Positions 26,344-35,208 of a stretch of DNA of 64,000 nucleotides are shown here, piece by piece. The DNA comes from Candidatus Binatia bacterium. GTDB taxonomy: Bacteria > Desulfobacterota > Binatia > UBA9968 > JAJDTQ01. The stretch lies in the NCBI GenBank assembly GCA_951813575.1, contig OX638375.1:1875042-1939041 (forward strand). The letters are read 5' to 3'. The position numbers were made by a program, and so were the translations under genes. The notes under the pieces are model-generated. The model ran no database searches. It worked only from the letters and a program-made list of their open reading frames with translations, and had not been told where the DNA came from. Numbering within the stretch: the first letter of the stretch is position 1; each line of letters opens with the position of its first letter.

Positions 26344-27998
26344 GGCCTCGACGAGTCCGCGACGATGCGCATGCGCGGGACTTCCTTGACGGACGACCGC
26401 CGCTGCAAGGCGGCCCGGATGAAACCCTTGAACAGCGGGTGGCAATCCGTCGGACGCGACTTGAACTCCGGGTGGAACTGGCAGCCCACGAACCAGGGGT
26501 GATCTCTCAACTCGACGACCTCCACCAGGTTGCCGTCGGGAGAGAGGCCGCTGATCCTCAGTCCCTTCTCCTGCATCAGCTCCCGGTAGCGGTTGTTGAA
26601 CTCGTAGCGATGCCGGTGGCGCTCCGAGATCCGCTTCTTCCGGTACATCCTGGCCGACAGCGAATCGGAAGCCAGCACGCATGGATAGGCCCCCAGGCGC
26701 ATGGTGCCGCCCATCCGGTCCAGGTCCTTCTGCTCGTCCATCAAGTGGATCACCGGGTGCTTCGTCCCGGGGTCGAACTCCACCGAATTGGCGCCCTTCA
26801 GCGAGCAGACGTTGCGGCCGAACTCGGCCACCGCGATCTGCATTCCGAGACAGATCCCGAAGAAGGGCACCTTGTTCTCGCGCGCGTAGCGCACCGCGCG
26901 GACCTTGCCCTCGGTGCCGCGGTCTCCGAACCCGCCGGGTATCAGGATGCCCTGGACGCCCCCCAGGAGCTTCTGGACGTCCTGCTTCTCCATCTTCTCC
27001 GCGTCGATGCAATCGAGCTCCACGTGCACGCCGTTGGCGATGCCGCCGTGGATCAGGGCCTCCAGCAGGCTCTTGTACGACTCCTTGAGCTCCATGTACT
27101 TACCCACCACCGCGATCCGAACCGACTCCCCGGCGGTCTTCAGGGTATGCACCGTCTTCTGCCACTTGCGCAGGTTGGGGGCGCCCGTCCACATCTGCAG
27201 CCGCTCGACGATCCGGTCGTCGAGGCCCTCCTGGTGGAGCACCAGGGGCACCTCGTAGATCCACTCCACGTCCTTGGCGGTGATCACCGAATTCTCGTCC
27301 ACGTTGCAGAAGCTGGCGATCTTGGACTTGAGGCTCCGGCTGAGCAGGCGGTCGGTACGGCACAGCAGGAAATCGGGCTGGATGCCCAGGCCGGTGAGCT
27401 CTTTCACGCTATGCTGGGTGGGCTTGGTCTTGAGCTCGCCCCCCGGCGCGATGTACGGCACGTAGGTGAGGTGCACGTAGATCACGTTCTCCCGGCCGCA
27501 GTCGCGGCCGAACTGCCGAATGGCCTCCAGGAAGGGAAGCCCCTCGATGTCGCCGACGGTGCCGCCCACCTCGCAGATGGCGATGTCGTAGTCCTCGGCC
27601 GCGGCCACGATCCGGCGCTTGATCTCGTCGGTGATGTGGGGGATGACCTGGACCGTGCCGCCCAGGTAGTCGCCGCGGCGTTCCTTGGTGATGACGGTGT
27701 CGTACACCTGGCCGGTGGTGAAGTTGTTGGCCCGTCCCGTGGTGGAGGACACGTAGCGCTCGTAGTGTCCCAGGTCCAGGTCCGTTTCCGCGCCGTCGTC
27801 GGTGACGAACACCTCGCCATGCTGATACGGGCTCATGGTGCCCGGGTCGACGTTGATGTAGGGGTCCATCTTCAGCAGCGTCACCTTGAGGCCGCGGCTC
27901 TCCAGCAGGGCGCCGATGGACGCCGCCGCCAGCCCCTTGCCGAGGGACGACATGACTCCGCCGGTGACGAAAATGAACTTCTGCCGCAAGTTAGCCAT
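26340..27998 (-). CDS. pyrG: CTP synthase
   Basis: A 552-residue enzyme making CTP from UTP, ATP and glutamine. CTP is also needed to activate Kdo, which explains its place between kdsB and kdsA. The synthetase domain starts with [18 protein letters not shown] (P-loop) and the glutamine amidotransferase domain (from about 290) has [12 protein letters not shown] with the nucleophile Cys and GCQFHPEF with the catalytic His and Glu. It overlaps kdsB by eight bases. The C-terminus extends about 15 residues past the usual end. Confidence 0.96.
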   Translation of the reverse strand: MANLRQKFIFVTGGVMSSLGKGLAAASIGALLESRGLKVTLLKMDPYINVDPGTMSPYQHGEVFVTDDGAETDLDLGHYERYVSSTTGRANNFTTGQVYDTVITKERRGDYLGGTVQVIPHITDEIKRRIVAAAEDYDIAICEVGGTVGDIEGLPFLEAIRQFGRDCGRENVIYVHLTYVPYIAPGGELKTKPTQHSVKELTGLGIQPDFLLCRTDRLLSRSLKSKIASFCNVDENSVITAKDVEWIYEVPLVLHQEGLDDRIVERLQMWTGAPNLRKWQKTVHTLKTAGESVRIAVVGKYMELKESYKSLLEALIHGGIANGVHVELDCIDAEKMEKQDVQKLLGGVQGILIPGGFGDRGTEGKVRAVRYARENKVPFFGICLGMQIAVAEFGRNVCSLKGANSVEFDPGTKHPVIHLMDEQKDLDRMGGTMRLGAYPCVLASDSLSARMYRKKRISERHRHRYEFNNRYRELMQEKGLRISGLSPDGNLVEVVELRDHPWFVGCQFHPEFKSRPTDCHPLFKGFIRAALQRRSSVKEVPRMRIVADSSRP

Positions 27999-28746
27999 AG
28001 CGTTCCCTCGGCTGGAGCCGGTTCCAGTACGCCTCCGCCCTCTTCAGGTCCTCCGGCGTGTCCACTTCCACCCCCGTTTCCGCCACGTCGGCGACCCGGA
28101 TACGGAAACCGTGGTGCAGCGCCCGCAACTGCTCCAGTCCCTCGGCGAGCTCCAACGCCACGGCGGGCATGGCGGCGATGCGCAGCAGGAAGTCCCGCCG
28201 GTACACGTAGATGCCCAGGTGGCGATGACCCCACTGTACCGGCGCCGCGGCCGGCTCACGGTGAAACGGTATGGGCGCGCGCGAGAAGTAGCAGGCGAAG
28301 CCCTGCCGGTCCGTCACCACCTTCACCACGTTCGGGTTGAGGAACTCTTCCTCCGACGCGATGGGGGTGCGCGCCGTGGCCATGGGAACGGCCGGGTCCC
28401 GCATCAGGCAGTCGACGCTCGCGCGGATGGTCTCGGTCCGGATGAACGGCAAATCCCCCTGGACGTTGACGATCCATTGGGCATCGAGGCCGCCGGCCAC
28501 CTCGGCCAGCCGGTCCGTGCCGCTCAGGTGATCCCCGGAGGTCATCACCGCCTCGCCGCCGAAGGCCCGCACCGCATCCAGGATACGCGGGTCGTCGGTG
28601 GCCACCACCGTCCGGCGCACGAGATCCGCCGTGGCGGTGCTCTCGTAGACGTGCTGGATCATCGGCTTCGTACCGATCCTGGCCAGCGGCTTCCCGGGAA
28701 ACCGTGTGGATCCGTAACGCGCCGGTATAATGGCCACAACCGACAT
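27991..28746 (-). CDS. kdsB: CMP-Kdo synthetase KdsB
   Basis: A 251-residue 3-deoxy-manno-octulosonate cytidylyltransferase that activates Kdo with CTP for transfer to lipid A. The nucleotide loop [14 protein letters not shown] (8-21), the motif [12 protein letters not shown] (about 93-104) with the metal-binding Asp, and [13 protein letters not shown] (about 183-195) are all typical. It is the first gene of the long minus-strand series that runs to ahcY. Its upstream neighbour is divergent, so the promoter of the series should lie in the 263-bp gap before 29010. Confidence 0.94.
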   Translation of the reverse strand: MSVVAIIPARYGSTRFPGKPLARIGTKPMIQHVYESTATADLVRRTVVATDDPRILDAVRAFGGEAVMTSGDHLSGTDRLAEVAGGLDAQWIVNVQGDLPFIRTETIRASVDCLMRDPAVPMATARTPIASEEEFLNPNVVKVVTDRQGFACYFSRAPIPFHREPAAAPVQWGHRHLGIYVYRRDFLLRIAAMPAVALELAEGLEQLRALHHGFRIRVADVAETGVEVDTPEDLKRAEAYWNRLQPRERYG

Positions 28747-28877
28747 GAGATTGGATGCGATATACGCAACGGAGGGGACGCCTCACACGACGGCGGTCGG
28801 TACCGAGGAGCCCGGACTCATCATATCCCCGGCCCGTCGAGGCTGTCAAATCAAAGTCGGCGGCAACCCTTATAAAC

Positions 28878-28904
28878 TTGCTTTCCAGGCCGATTTTCTA
28901 TAAT
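28878..28904 (+). promoter_or_regulatory. Candidate promoter for the zinc-ribbon gene
   Basis: A perfect TATAAT (28899-28904) lies 15 bp after TTGCTT (28878-28883), in a locally AT-rich stretch of otherwise GC-rich DNA. The spacing is short for sigma-70, so the -35 assignment is weak. The start codon is 105 bp further on. Confidence 0.4.
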
Positions 28905-29009
28905 GTGCGGCGCAACCTTCGACTGGCCGGGTCGCGGCCGGAAACAGGCGGGCAGGCGGCTTCGGCGCGGACCTGCATGACCGTTTCCCGCTGCAAAGGA
29001 GGAGTGGAG

Positions 29010-29192
29010 ATGGAGTTGCCGAAATGTCAGAAATGCGACAATGGCACGTTGATCCCGCTGTCGGATTACGGTCAGGACGGTGCTTCGGTCATGTACAAGG
29101 CATGGGTCTGCACCAACCCTGAGTGCGGATTCTCCCTCAGGATAGACAAGGGCGAGGTCAGCTACGGCCGCAGGATAGACCTCAAGCGCTGA
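29010..29192 (+). CDS. Small zinc-ribbon protein
   Basis: A 60-residue protein with two metal-binding pairs: CQKC (6-9 region) and the later CTNPEC. Between and after them are short aromatic and basic strands (MYKAWVCTN, GFSLRIDKGEVSYGRRIDLKR), as in zinc ribbons. AAAGGAGGAG upstream is a strong ribosome site that fixes the ATG at 29010. It is a stand-alone gene between kdsB (divergent) and the crotonase (convergent). Function is unknown; zinc ribbons of this size bind nucleic acid or protein partners. Confidence 0.7.
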   Translation: MELPKCQKCDNGTLIPLSDYGQDGASVMYKAWVCTNPECGFSLRIDKGEVSYGRRIDLKR

Positions 29193-29195
29193 CCT

Positions 29196-29918
29196 CTACT
29201 TCCCGTCCCGGCTCGCCAGGAAGTTCGCCAACCGGGTGACCCCGTACTGCGCCGCCGCGTCGGTGGACCACTCGGCGGTGTCCCTGAAAAACGCCTTGGT
29301 CGCCTGCAGCCCCTCCAGGTCCCGGGCCGCCAGCGCCTCCAGCCAGCGCTTCTTCTCGTCCGCCAGCCGGTCCGGCGGCACCACCCGGTTCACCAGACCC
29401 TGCCGCTCCGCCTCCACCGCGCTGAGCTCGCCTCCGGTCATGACCAGCTCCAGGGCCTTCTTCCGGTGGATCCACCGGCTCAGGTAGGACATCACGATGG
29501 TTGGCGGAAACCCGGCGTTGATCTCCGGGAACGCGAACCTTGCGTCCTCGGCGGCCAGGGTCACGTCGCTCTGGACCGCCAGTCCGCAGCCGAAGCCGAA
29601 GGCCTTTCCCCGGACCACGGCGAGGCTGATCCCGGGAAATGACTGCAGCAGCGTGTTGACCCGGACGATGCGGCCGAGGGCCTGAGCGAACCGGGCGGCG
29701 TTCTCGGGCCTGGGGACGTCGGGCTGGCGCCCGGAGCAGAAGTGGTCGCCCCTGCCCTCGATGACCAGCACCCGGAGATCCTTGCCGGCCGCGGCCTCCT
29801 CCAGCCGCTCGGTCAACGCCAGCATCAGCTCGAGGTCCACCGCATTCCCTTCCTCCGGGCGGTTCAGGGTCAGCGTGGCGGTGTCGCCCGTCTTTTCCAG
29901 AAGGACCTTGTCGGACAT
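29196..29918 (-). CDS. Enoyl-CoA hydratase/isomerase (crotonase) family protein
   Basis: A 240-residue crotonase-fold protein. The oxyanion-hole segments are DHFCSGRQPDV (about 60-70) and VVRGKAFGFGCGLAVQSDVTLA (about 105-126). The position of the hydratase catalytic Glu is occupied by Glu in FAFPEINAGFPPT. Residues vary enough in this superfamily that hydratase, isomerase or hydrolase cannot be distinguished. The start is 16 bp after the end of the molybdenum hydroxylase large subunit gene, so it belongs to that operon and probably processes a CoA ester derived from the same substrate. Confidence 0.8.
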   Translation of the reverse strand: MSDKVLLEKTGDTATLTLNRPEEGNAVDLELMLALTERLEEAAAGKDLRVLVIEGRGDHFCSGRQPDVPRPENAARFAQALGRIVRVNTLLQSFPGISLAVVRGKAFGFGCGLAVQSDVTLAAEDARFAFPEINAGFPPTIVMSYLSRWIHRKKALELVMTGGELSAVEAERQGLVNRVVPPDRLADEKKRWLEALAARDLEGLQATKAFFRDTAEWSTDAAAQYGVTRLANFLASRDGK

Positions 29919-29934
29919 GGGGCGTTTTCCTTTC

Positions 29935-32355
29935 CTACGACCGGCTTCTCCTGGCCTCCTGGATGAGCGACCACAGATAGTTGGGCGTCAGCGGCAGCCG
30001 CCGGATGGCGATGCCCAGGGGCTTGAGCGCATCCTCCACCGCGTTGGCCAGCACCGCCGGCGGCCCCACGGTGCCGGTCTCGCCGGCGCCCTTGAAGCCG
30101 CCGGGGGTGAACGGGTTGGGGGTCTCGATGTGCTCCAGCACCATCTCGGGCATTTCCATGGCCGTGGGCAGGAAATAGTCCTTGAAGGTCGCCGCCATGG
30201 GCTGGCCTTCCTCCGAGTAGGGCAGCTCTTCGTAGAGGGCTCCGCCGAAGCCGTGGGCCAGGGCGCCCACGTGCTGGCCCCTGACGATGAGCGGGTTGAG
30301 CATGTTGCCGCAGTCGTGCACCGAGACGAACTTGAGGATCCTGAGCAGGCCCGTGTCCGCCTCCACCTCCACCACCGCCGCCTCGGCGTCGTAGGGAAAG
30401 CTGCTGAACATGGCCACGCGGCCGCGCTCGTCCGCCTCGAACTCGATGTTGGGATCGCGGAAGTGGTACAGCAACTCCAGCCCCGGGTCCATGCCCTCGG
30501 GTAGCTGGAACGGATAGAAGTACGCCACCCGCGCGACCTCCGAGACGGATACCGCCTGCTCCGGCCGCCCTTCCACCGATACCTTGCCGTCGGCGTACTC
30601 GAGGCCGCCGGGAGGGTGCCGCAACATCACCGACGCGATCTGGGTCAGCTTCTCTCGGAGCGCCCGTGCCGCCATGGTCACGGCGGTGGTGCCCACCACC
30701 GAGAAGCGGCTGGAGTAGGAGCCCGAGCCGTAGGGGCAGGCGAGGCTGTCCCCTTCCACCACCATGACGTCGTCGAACGACACCTGCAGCTCGTCGCCCA
30801 CGAGCTGGGAGATGGAGGTGGCGTGGCCCTGGCCCTCGTCGCTGCCGCCGGGAAACACGTAGACCTTGCCGTTGGGGTCCATGCGCATGCGCACGCTGTA
30901 GTAGCCGGCGTTGTAGGAACCCATGCGCGTGGAGCTGGACGGCTCGATGACAAGGCAGGTGCCGATGCCAAGGTAGCGCCCCTCGGCCGCCGCCTCCTTT
31001 TTCACGTTGCGCCAATGGTCCCGGTCCAGCAGCTCCAGCGCCTTGTCCAGCGCCTCTCCGTACCGGCCGCTGTCGTACCGCGGCCCGGTGACGGAGCGGT
31101 AAGGGAAGGCGTCCGGCGGGATGAAGTTGCGCCGCCGCACGTCCACGGGGTCCAGGTCGAGGTTCGCGGCGATCCGATCCACCATCCGCTCGATGACGAA
31201 GCAGGCTTCCGACTTCCCGAAGCCCCGGTGGGCGCCGTAGGGAGTCTTGTTGGTCACCACCCCCTGCACCTGCCCCTCGTAGTTGGCGATCTGGTAGGCG
31301 CCGGGCACGAACATGCCGGTGGTGACGATGGACGCCAGCCCGCCGGTGGGATAGGCCGCCCCGATGTTGGCCACGATGCGGTCCCTGACGCCCAGGATGG
31401 TGCCGTCCCGGCGCACCGCCGCCTCGATGTGATGGGTCTGCTCGCGGGCGTGGATGGTGCCGGTCATGTGCTCGCGCCGGGTCTCCACCCACTTCATGGG
31501 ACGGTGGGTGAGGATGGAGAGCAGCGGCACCAGGATCTCTTCCGGATAGAAGGCCCACTTCTGCCCGTAGCCGCCGCCGATGCGCCGGAAATTCACGTGG
31601 ACCTTCAGGCCCGGGAGCCCGATGGTGTTCTCGACCAGCGTGCCGATGGCGTGGCCGATCTGCGTCGTGGTCCACAAGCTCAGCGTCTTCACGCTGGCGT
31701 CGTAGTCGGCCACCACTGCCCGGGTCTCGATGGGGGTGCCGGTGAACCGGCCGCTGTGGATGGTTTCCTTGACGACCACGTCCGCCTCATCAAAAGCGGC
31801 ATCGACGTCGCCGCCGGACACCCGGAACGTCAGCATGACGTTGTCGTCCCAGTCCTCGTAGAGGCGCTCGGAGCCGGGCTCCAGGGCCGCTGCGGAGTCC
31901 ACCACCGGCGGCAGCGGATCGAGCTCCACCTCCACAAGGTCCAAAGCGTCCTCGGCGATGTACCGGTCCGTGGCCACCACCGCGGCCACGGGCTCGCCCA
32001 CGAACCGGACCTTGTCGTACGCAAGGCAGTAGTGGTCGAAGAACTTGATGGTGGGGTTACCGCGCTTGAACGGGTCCCGGCTCTGGAACGGGAACGGCGA
32101 CAGCGGGTTGACGTAGCCGAGCTGCCGCACCTGCTCGCCGGTCAAGCCGGCCACCACGCCGGGCAGCTCCAGCGCCCTGGAAAGGTCCACCTTCCGGATC
32201 CGTGCGTGGGCCGCCGGACTCCGGTACACCGCCACGTGCAACATGTCCGGCAGGTCGATGTCGAAGGTGTAGCGCGCCTGGCCCCGGAGAATGTCCGGGT
32301 CTTCCTTGCGCATGACCGGGGTGCCCACCAAGGGCGGGCGCGGGGCCGCGCTCAT
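29935..32355 (-). CDS. Molybdenum hydroxylase, molybdopterin-binding large subunit (CoxL/XdhB-like)
   Basis: An 806-residue large subunit of the xanthine dehydrogenase/aldehyde oxidase family. The N-terminal aldehyde-oxidase a/b hammerhead domain begins with RKEDPDILRGQARYTFDIDLP. The molybdopterin domain has the active-site Glu in GGFKGAGETGTVGPPA near the C-terminus. The position of the CO-dehydrogenase motif AYxCSFR reads YGAHRGFGKSEA, so this is not a form I CO dehydrogenase. It hydroxylates an unknown aldehyde, purine or aromatic substrate. The ATG at 32355 overlaps the small subunit stop (ATGA). The operon order is FAD subunit, 2Fe-2S subunit, this gene, crotonase. Confidence 0.88.
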   Translation of the reverse strand: MSAAPRPPLVGTPVMRKEDPDILRGQARYTFDIDLPDMLHVAVYRSPAAHARIRKVDLSRALELPGVVAGLTGEQVRQLGYVNPLSPFPFQSRDPFKRGNPTIKFFDHYCLAYDKVRFVGEPVAAVVATDRYIAEDALDLVEVELDPLPPVVDSAAALEPGSERLYEDWDDNVMLTFRVSGGDVDAAFDEADVVVKETIHSGRFTGTPIETRAVVADYDASVKTLSLWTTTQIGHAIGTLVENTIGLPGLKVHVNFRRIGGGYGQKWAFYPEEILVPLLSILTHRPMKWVETRREHMTGTIHAREQTHHIEAAVRRDGTILGVRDRIVANIGAAYPTGGLASIVTTGMFVPGAYQIANYEGQVQGVVTNKTPYGAHRGFGKSEACFVIERMVDRIAANLDLDPVDVRRRNFIPPDAFPYRSVTGPRYDSGRYGEALDKALELLDRDHWRNVKKEAAAEGRYLGIGTCLVIEPSSSTRMGSYNAGYYSVRMRMDPNGKVYVFPGGSDEGQGHATSISQLVGDELQVSFDDVMVVEGDSLACPYGSGSYSSRFSVVGTTAVTMAARALREKLTQIASVMLRHPPGGLEYADGKVSVEGRPEQAVSVSEVARVAYFYPFQLPEGMDPGLELLYHFRDPNIEFEADERGRVAMFSSFPYDAEAAVVEVEADTGLLRILKFVSVHDCGNMLNPLIVRGQHVGALAHGFGGALYEELPYSEEGQPMAATFKDYFLPTAMEMPEMVLEHIETPNPFTPGGFKGAGETGTVGPPAVLANAVEDALKPLGIAIRRLPLTPNYLWSLIQEARRSRS

Positions 32356-32843
32356 GGGTTGCCTCCCTTGGGATCCAGCCGCCGTGCCGCCAACTGCACG
32401 GCCTCGATCACGGGCACGTAGCCGGTGCAGCGGCACAGGTTGCCGATGATTCCCTCCCTGATTTCGTCGGGAGAGGGGTCGGAGTTCTGCGAAAGCAGCG
32501 CATGGGCGGACATGACCATGCCCGAGGTGCAAAAGCCGCACTGGAGCGCGTGGGCCTCCTGGAAGGCCGCCTGCAAGGGGTGCAACTCGCTCCCTTCGGC
32601 GAGGCCCTCGATGGTGGTGAGCTCGCGTCCGTGGGCCTGCACCGCCAGAAAGGTGCAGGACTTGGCGCTCTTGCCGTCCATGACGATGGTGCACGAGCCG
32701 CAGTTGCTGGTGTCGCACCCGTAACGCGTGCCCTTGAGGCCCACCACGTCGCGGATGTAGTCCACCAGCAGCATGCGCGCGGGCGCCTCGCCCTCGTGCG
32801 GCGCGCCGTTGATGGTGATGCCGATCTTCACTCTATCGGACAT
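32352..32843 (-). CDS. Molybdenum hydroxylase, 2Fe-2S small subunit (CoxS-like)
   Basis: A 163-residue iron-sulfur subunit with two [2Fe-2S] clusters. The N-terminal plant-ferredoxin-type cluster uses YGCDTSNCGSCTIVMDG with a fourth Cys in SAKSC. The C-terminal helical domain has CGFCTSGMV and GNLCRCTGY. It passes electrons from the molybdenum site to the FAD subunit. It overlaps both neighbours: 11 bp with the FAD subunit gene and 4 bp with the large subunit gene. Confidence 0.93.
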   Translation of the reverse strand: MSDRVKIGITINGAPHEGEAPARMLLVDYIRDVVGLKGTRYGCDTSNCGSCTIVMDGKSAKSCTFLAVQAHGRELTTIEGLAEGSELHPLQAAFQEAHALQCGFCTSGMVMSAHALLSQNSDPSPDEIREGIIGNLCRCTGYVPVIEAVQLAARRLDPKGGNP

Positions 32844-33735
32844 GGCCGCCTCTCACGTCTTCACCCCGATGGCGCCGCAGCGCGATGTCCACGGCCTTCC
32901 GGAACAATGCTCCGCAGACCGCGCGCTTGTAGTCGCTCGACCCGCGCACGTCGGCCAGCGGGTTCGCCGCCTCCACCACCTGCCCGGCGGCGGCATCCAC
33001 CACATCCGGAGTGACCTCCTGACCGGCGAGGGTCTCCTCGGCCGCAAGCACCTTGATGGGCGTGAGCCCGGCCGCCCCCAGGGCCACGCCCGCCTTCGTG
33101 CAACTCCCCGCGCCGTCCAGCTCGAGCTGCACCGCCACGCTGGCCACCGCAAAATCCCCGGCCCGGCGCTCCATCTTGAGGTAGGCCCCCGCGCTGCCCG
33201 GCGGCGGCAAGGGCACCCGGACCTCGGTGATGACCTCGTCGTCCGCCAGCACCGTCGTGTAAGCGTCGACGAAGAACGACGCCGCATCCACTACCCGGAC
33301 ACCCGCCGGCCCGGTGCACTCCACCCTCCCCTCCAGCGCCTGCACCACCGGACCCCAGTCCCCGGCCGGGTCCGCCTCGGCCAGCGCCCCGCCGAGGGTG
33401 CCCCAACCCCGCACCTGGGCATCGCCGATGACGCCGGCGGCTTCGGTCATCAGCGCCAGCTTGTCGCGGACCACGGAGGAGACACCCATCTGCGCGTGGG
33501 TGGCGAGAGCGCCGATGCGGAGGATGCCCGCCGCTTCGTCCTCCAGCACGTCGGAAAGCCCGGGAAGGCGCCCGATGTCGATGACGTGCGCCGGCTGGAC
33601 CAGACGCAGCTTCAGGAGCGGCACCAGGCTCTGTCCGCCGGACAGGAGCTTGGCACCCTCTCCCGAACGCTGGAGAAGGTCGATGGCGTGATCCAGAGAT
33701 TCCGCGACGGTGTAGTCAAAGGCAGCAGGGTACAT
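32833..33735 (-). CDS. Molybdenum hydroxylase, FAD-binding subunit (CoxM-like)
   Basis: A 300-residue FAD subunit of the CoxM/XdhA-like family. The FAD-binding loop is AKLLSGGQSLVPLLKLRL (about 28-45) and the second is WGTLGGALAEADPAGDWGP (about 107-125), the TIGG-type motif. The C-terminal domain ends with SSDYKRAVCGALFRKAV, as in CoxM proteins. It is the first gene of the operon. A 369-bp non-coding stretch lies upstream. Confidence 0.9.
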   Translation of the reverse strand: MYPAAFDYTVAESLDHAIDLLQRSGEGAKLLSGGQSLVPLLKLRLVQPAHVIDIGRLPGLSDVLEDEAAGILRIGALATHAQMGVSSVVRDKLALMTEAAGVIGDAQVRGWGTLGGALAEADPAGDWGPVVQALEGRVECTGPAGVRVVDAASFFVDAYTTVLADDEVITEVRVPLPPPGSAGAYLKMERRAGDFAVASVAVQLELDGAGSCTKAGVALGAAGLTPIKVLAAEETLAGQEVTPDVVDAAAGQVVEAANPLADVRGSSDYKRAVCGALFRKAVDIALRRHRGEDVRGGHVR

Positions 33736-34104
33736 GGCGTGGTGAGTTCGAGACGCTCGTTGCTAGTTGGAGCCGGGGCTCGTCGCCGCTGATGGAGTCT
33801 CGGCCGGGCGATACTCGGCGTTGATAACGTAACCCTGCTGTTGAGTCAAACCTCGTCAGCTTACCGCGAACAAATCCTTCGAGCGGCGCTAAAGGTGCGT
33901 CCGAAACGGCCGATTATGTTTCAAGAGTCCGGTGGCAAAGGCGCCTCGACTACGGCTGCAGCATGATCCAACGAAAACCGTGGCGGCTTGAAACTCGCTA
34001 TAGGGAGCCATATGATGTCCGATGATGGTGCCGCTTCGTTACGTCGGTGCGTGTTTCGGACGTAACTTTCATTACTCCGAGCGGAAGAGTTGAGGAGCCC
34101 GCGA
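33736..34104. other. 369-bp stretch without a recognisable gene
   Basis: Between the CoxM-like gene and the YgiT-like gene I see only short unrelated frames on both strands, none with a ribosome site or family resemblance. The stretch is less GC-rich than its surroundings. It must hold the promoters of both divergent neighbours, but no clear -35/-10 pair or operator stands out. It marks the left edge of an accessory region that extends to about 39.5 kb. Confidence 0.5.
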
Positions 34105-34398
34105 ATGGAATCGCAACGCTCGGCGACACCGTCAGAGCCACCCCGGTCGAAGTGCCCGCTATGTGGCGGCGACAACGTCACCACAATGATTCACCCCCAC
34201 AAGTTCACCCATGGAACCGGGGAATCCACCATCGAACTGCCCGTAACCCTGCCGGTGCGCCGGTGTGACCCCTGCGACTTCGAGTATCCCGATGAAGTGG
34301 GCGAGGAATTGCTGGCCTTGCCCGGGATGATGCAGCACCTGAAAGAGCTCGTGGAGAGGGGGCCGTGCCCGGTCTCTTCGAACCCGACTACCTCCTGA
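34105..34398 (+). CDS. YgiT-type zinc-finger protein (possible antitoxin)
   Basis: A 97-residue protein with a YgiT/MqsA-type zinc finger: CPLCGG (about 17-22) and RRCDPCDFEY (about 52-61) form two CxxC pairs separated by about 35 residues. The C-terminal helix-turn-helix of full MqsA is absent, so it is the short form often paired with a DUF4258-type toxin. I could not find such a toxin next to it. GAGGAG precedes the ATG at a slightly long distance. Function as an orphan antitoxin is an inference from the family. Confidence 0.6.
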   Translation: MESQRSATPSEPPRSKCPLCGGDNVTTMIHPHKFTHGTGESTIELPVTLPVRRCDPCDFEYPDEVGEELLALPGMMQHLKELVERGPCPVSSNPTTS

Positions 34399-34524
34399 TA
34401 CAGAGAACTGGGTCCGAGAGATCTCGGACACAACGGAGTCGACCGCGACCAGACGGTGAGGTAGATAGACCCGGCTATCCGTTGCGCGCCAACTTCGGAT
34501 TCGCATGACAGGACGCAGGCACGC

Positions 34525-35187
34525 ATGATCGACATTCGGTCACTTTCCATCACGGGCATGCAGTGGCACGCGGGGCGCCTGTGGCTCGCGGCGGCCAGCG
34601 AGTCCGTCGTGGTAAAATACGATCCCGTCGGCGAATCGTGTGATGAGGTTCTGTCGCTGCCCGGCGTCCGGCACGCCTGTCCGTCCGACGAAGGAGTATG
34701 GCTCATCACCGGCGGCGGTCGGCTCGGACAGCAACTGGTGCTCTGGTCGCCCGAAACCAACCGCGTAATTCGGCGTTTCGACTGTCCCGACGGCGCCGCC
34801 TCCGGCGCCACCGTCTTGAAAGACAAGCTCTGGTTGAGCCACCGGCGCAACCGCAAGCTCTTCTGCATGGACCCAGAGAAGGGCCGGAACTTGTGGACTA
34901 TCCGCATGGAGCACCAAGTCTTTAGCCCAACTTCTTACAGGGACGAACTCTGGTGCGTCGAGTGTGATCCCGGCCCCCTCGGTGATTGGAGCGACGAGCG
35001 CCAAGCGGACTACGCCTTCCTCCGCTACGACCCGGTGCGCGAGCAGGTGGTCGAACGGATTCCCCTGCCTTTTCGACCGGCCTGCCTTGCTTTGGATAGC
35101 GAACACTTCTGGTATGCCGTACAGGACGAAACCGGCGTCCGCTTGCATAGGAGGGGGACCGCTGTCCCTTGGAAAGTCTGCCCCTGA
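34525..35187 (+). CDS. Hypothetical beta-propeller-like protein
   Basis: A 220-residue protein I cannot assign to a named family. It contains repeated short strands with Trp/Leu-rich turns (MQWHAGRLWLAAASESVVVKYDP, GVWLITGGGRLGQQLVLWSPE, DKLWLSHRRNRKLFCMDPE, DELWCVECDP, HFWYAVQDE), spaced about 40 residues apart, as in propeller blades of SMP-30 or YncE-like proteins. Five blades are too few for a closed propeller, so it may be part of a larger assembly or truncated. There is no signal peptide. It lies 126 bp downstream of the YgiT-like gene. Confidence 0.5.
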   Translation: MIDIRSLSITGMQWHAGRLWLAAASESVVVKYDPVGESCDEVLSLPGVRHACPSDEGVWLITGGGRLGQQLVLWSPETNRVIRRFDCPDGAASGATVLKDKLWLSHRRNRKLFCMDPEKGRNLWTIRMEHQVFSPTSYRDELWCVECDPGPLGDWSDERQADYAFLRYDPVREQVVERIPLPFRPACLALDSEHFWYAVQDETGVRLHRRGTAVPWKVCP

Positions 35188-35208
35188 CCGAACTACAGGC
35201 GATGGCTA

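Noticed and set aside
29935-32355. Carbon monoxide dehydrogenase (CoxL) assignment
   Set aside because: The active-site motif of form I CoxL is absent, so only the general molybdenum hydroxylase family is supported.
33921-34184. 87-codon minus-strand frame in the non-coding stretch before the YgiT-like gene
   Set aside because: It overlaps the start of the better-supported YgiT-like gene, has no ribosome site and shows no domain.
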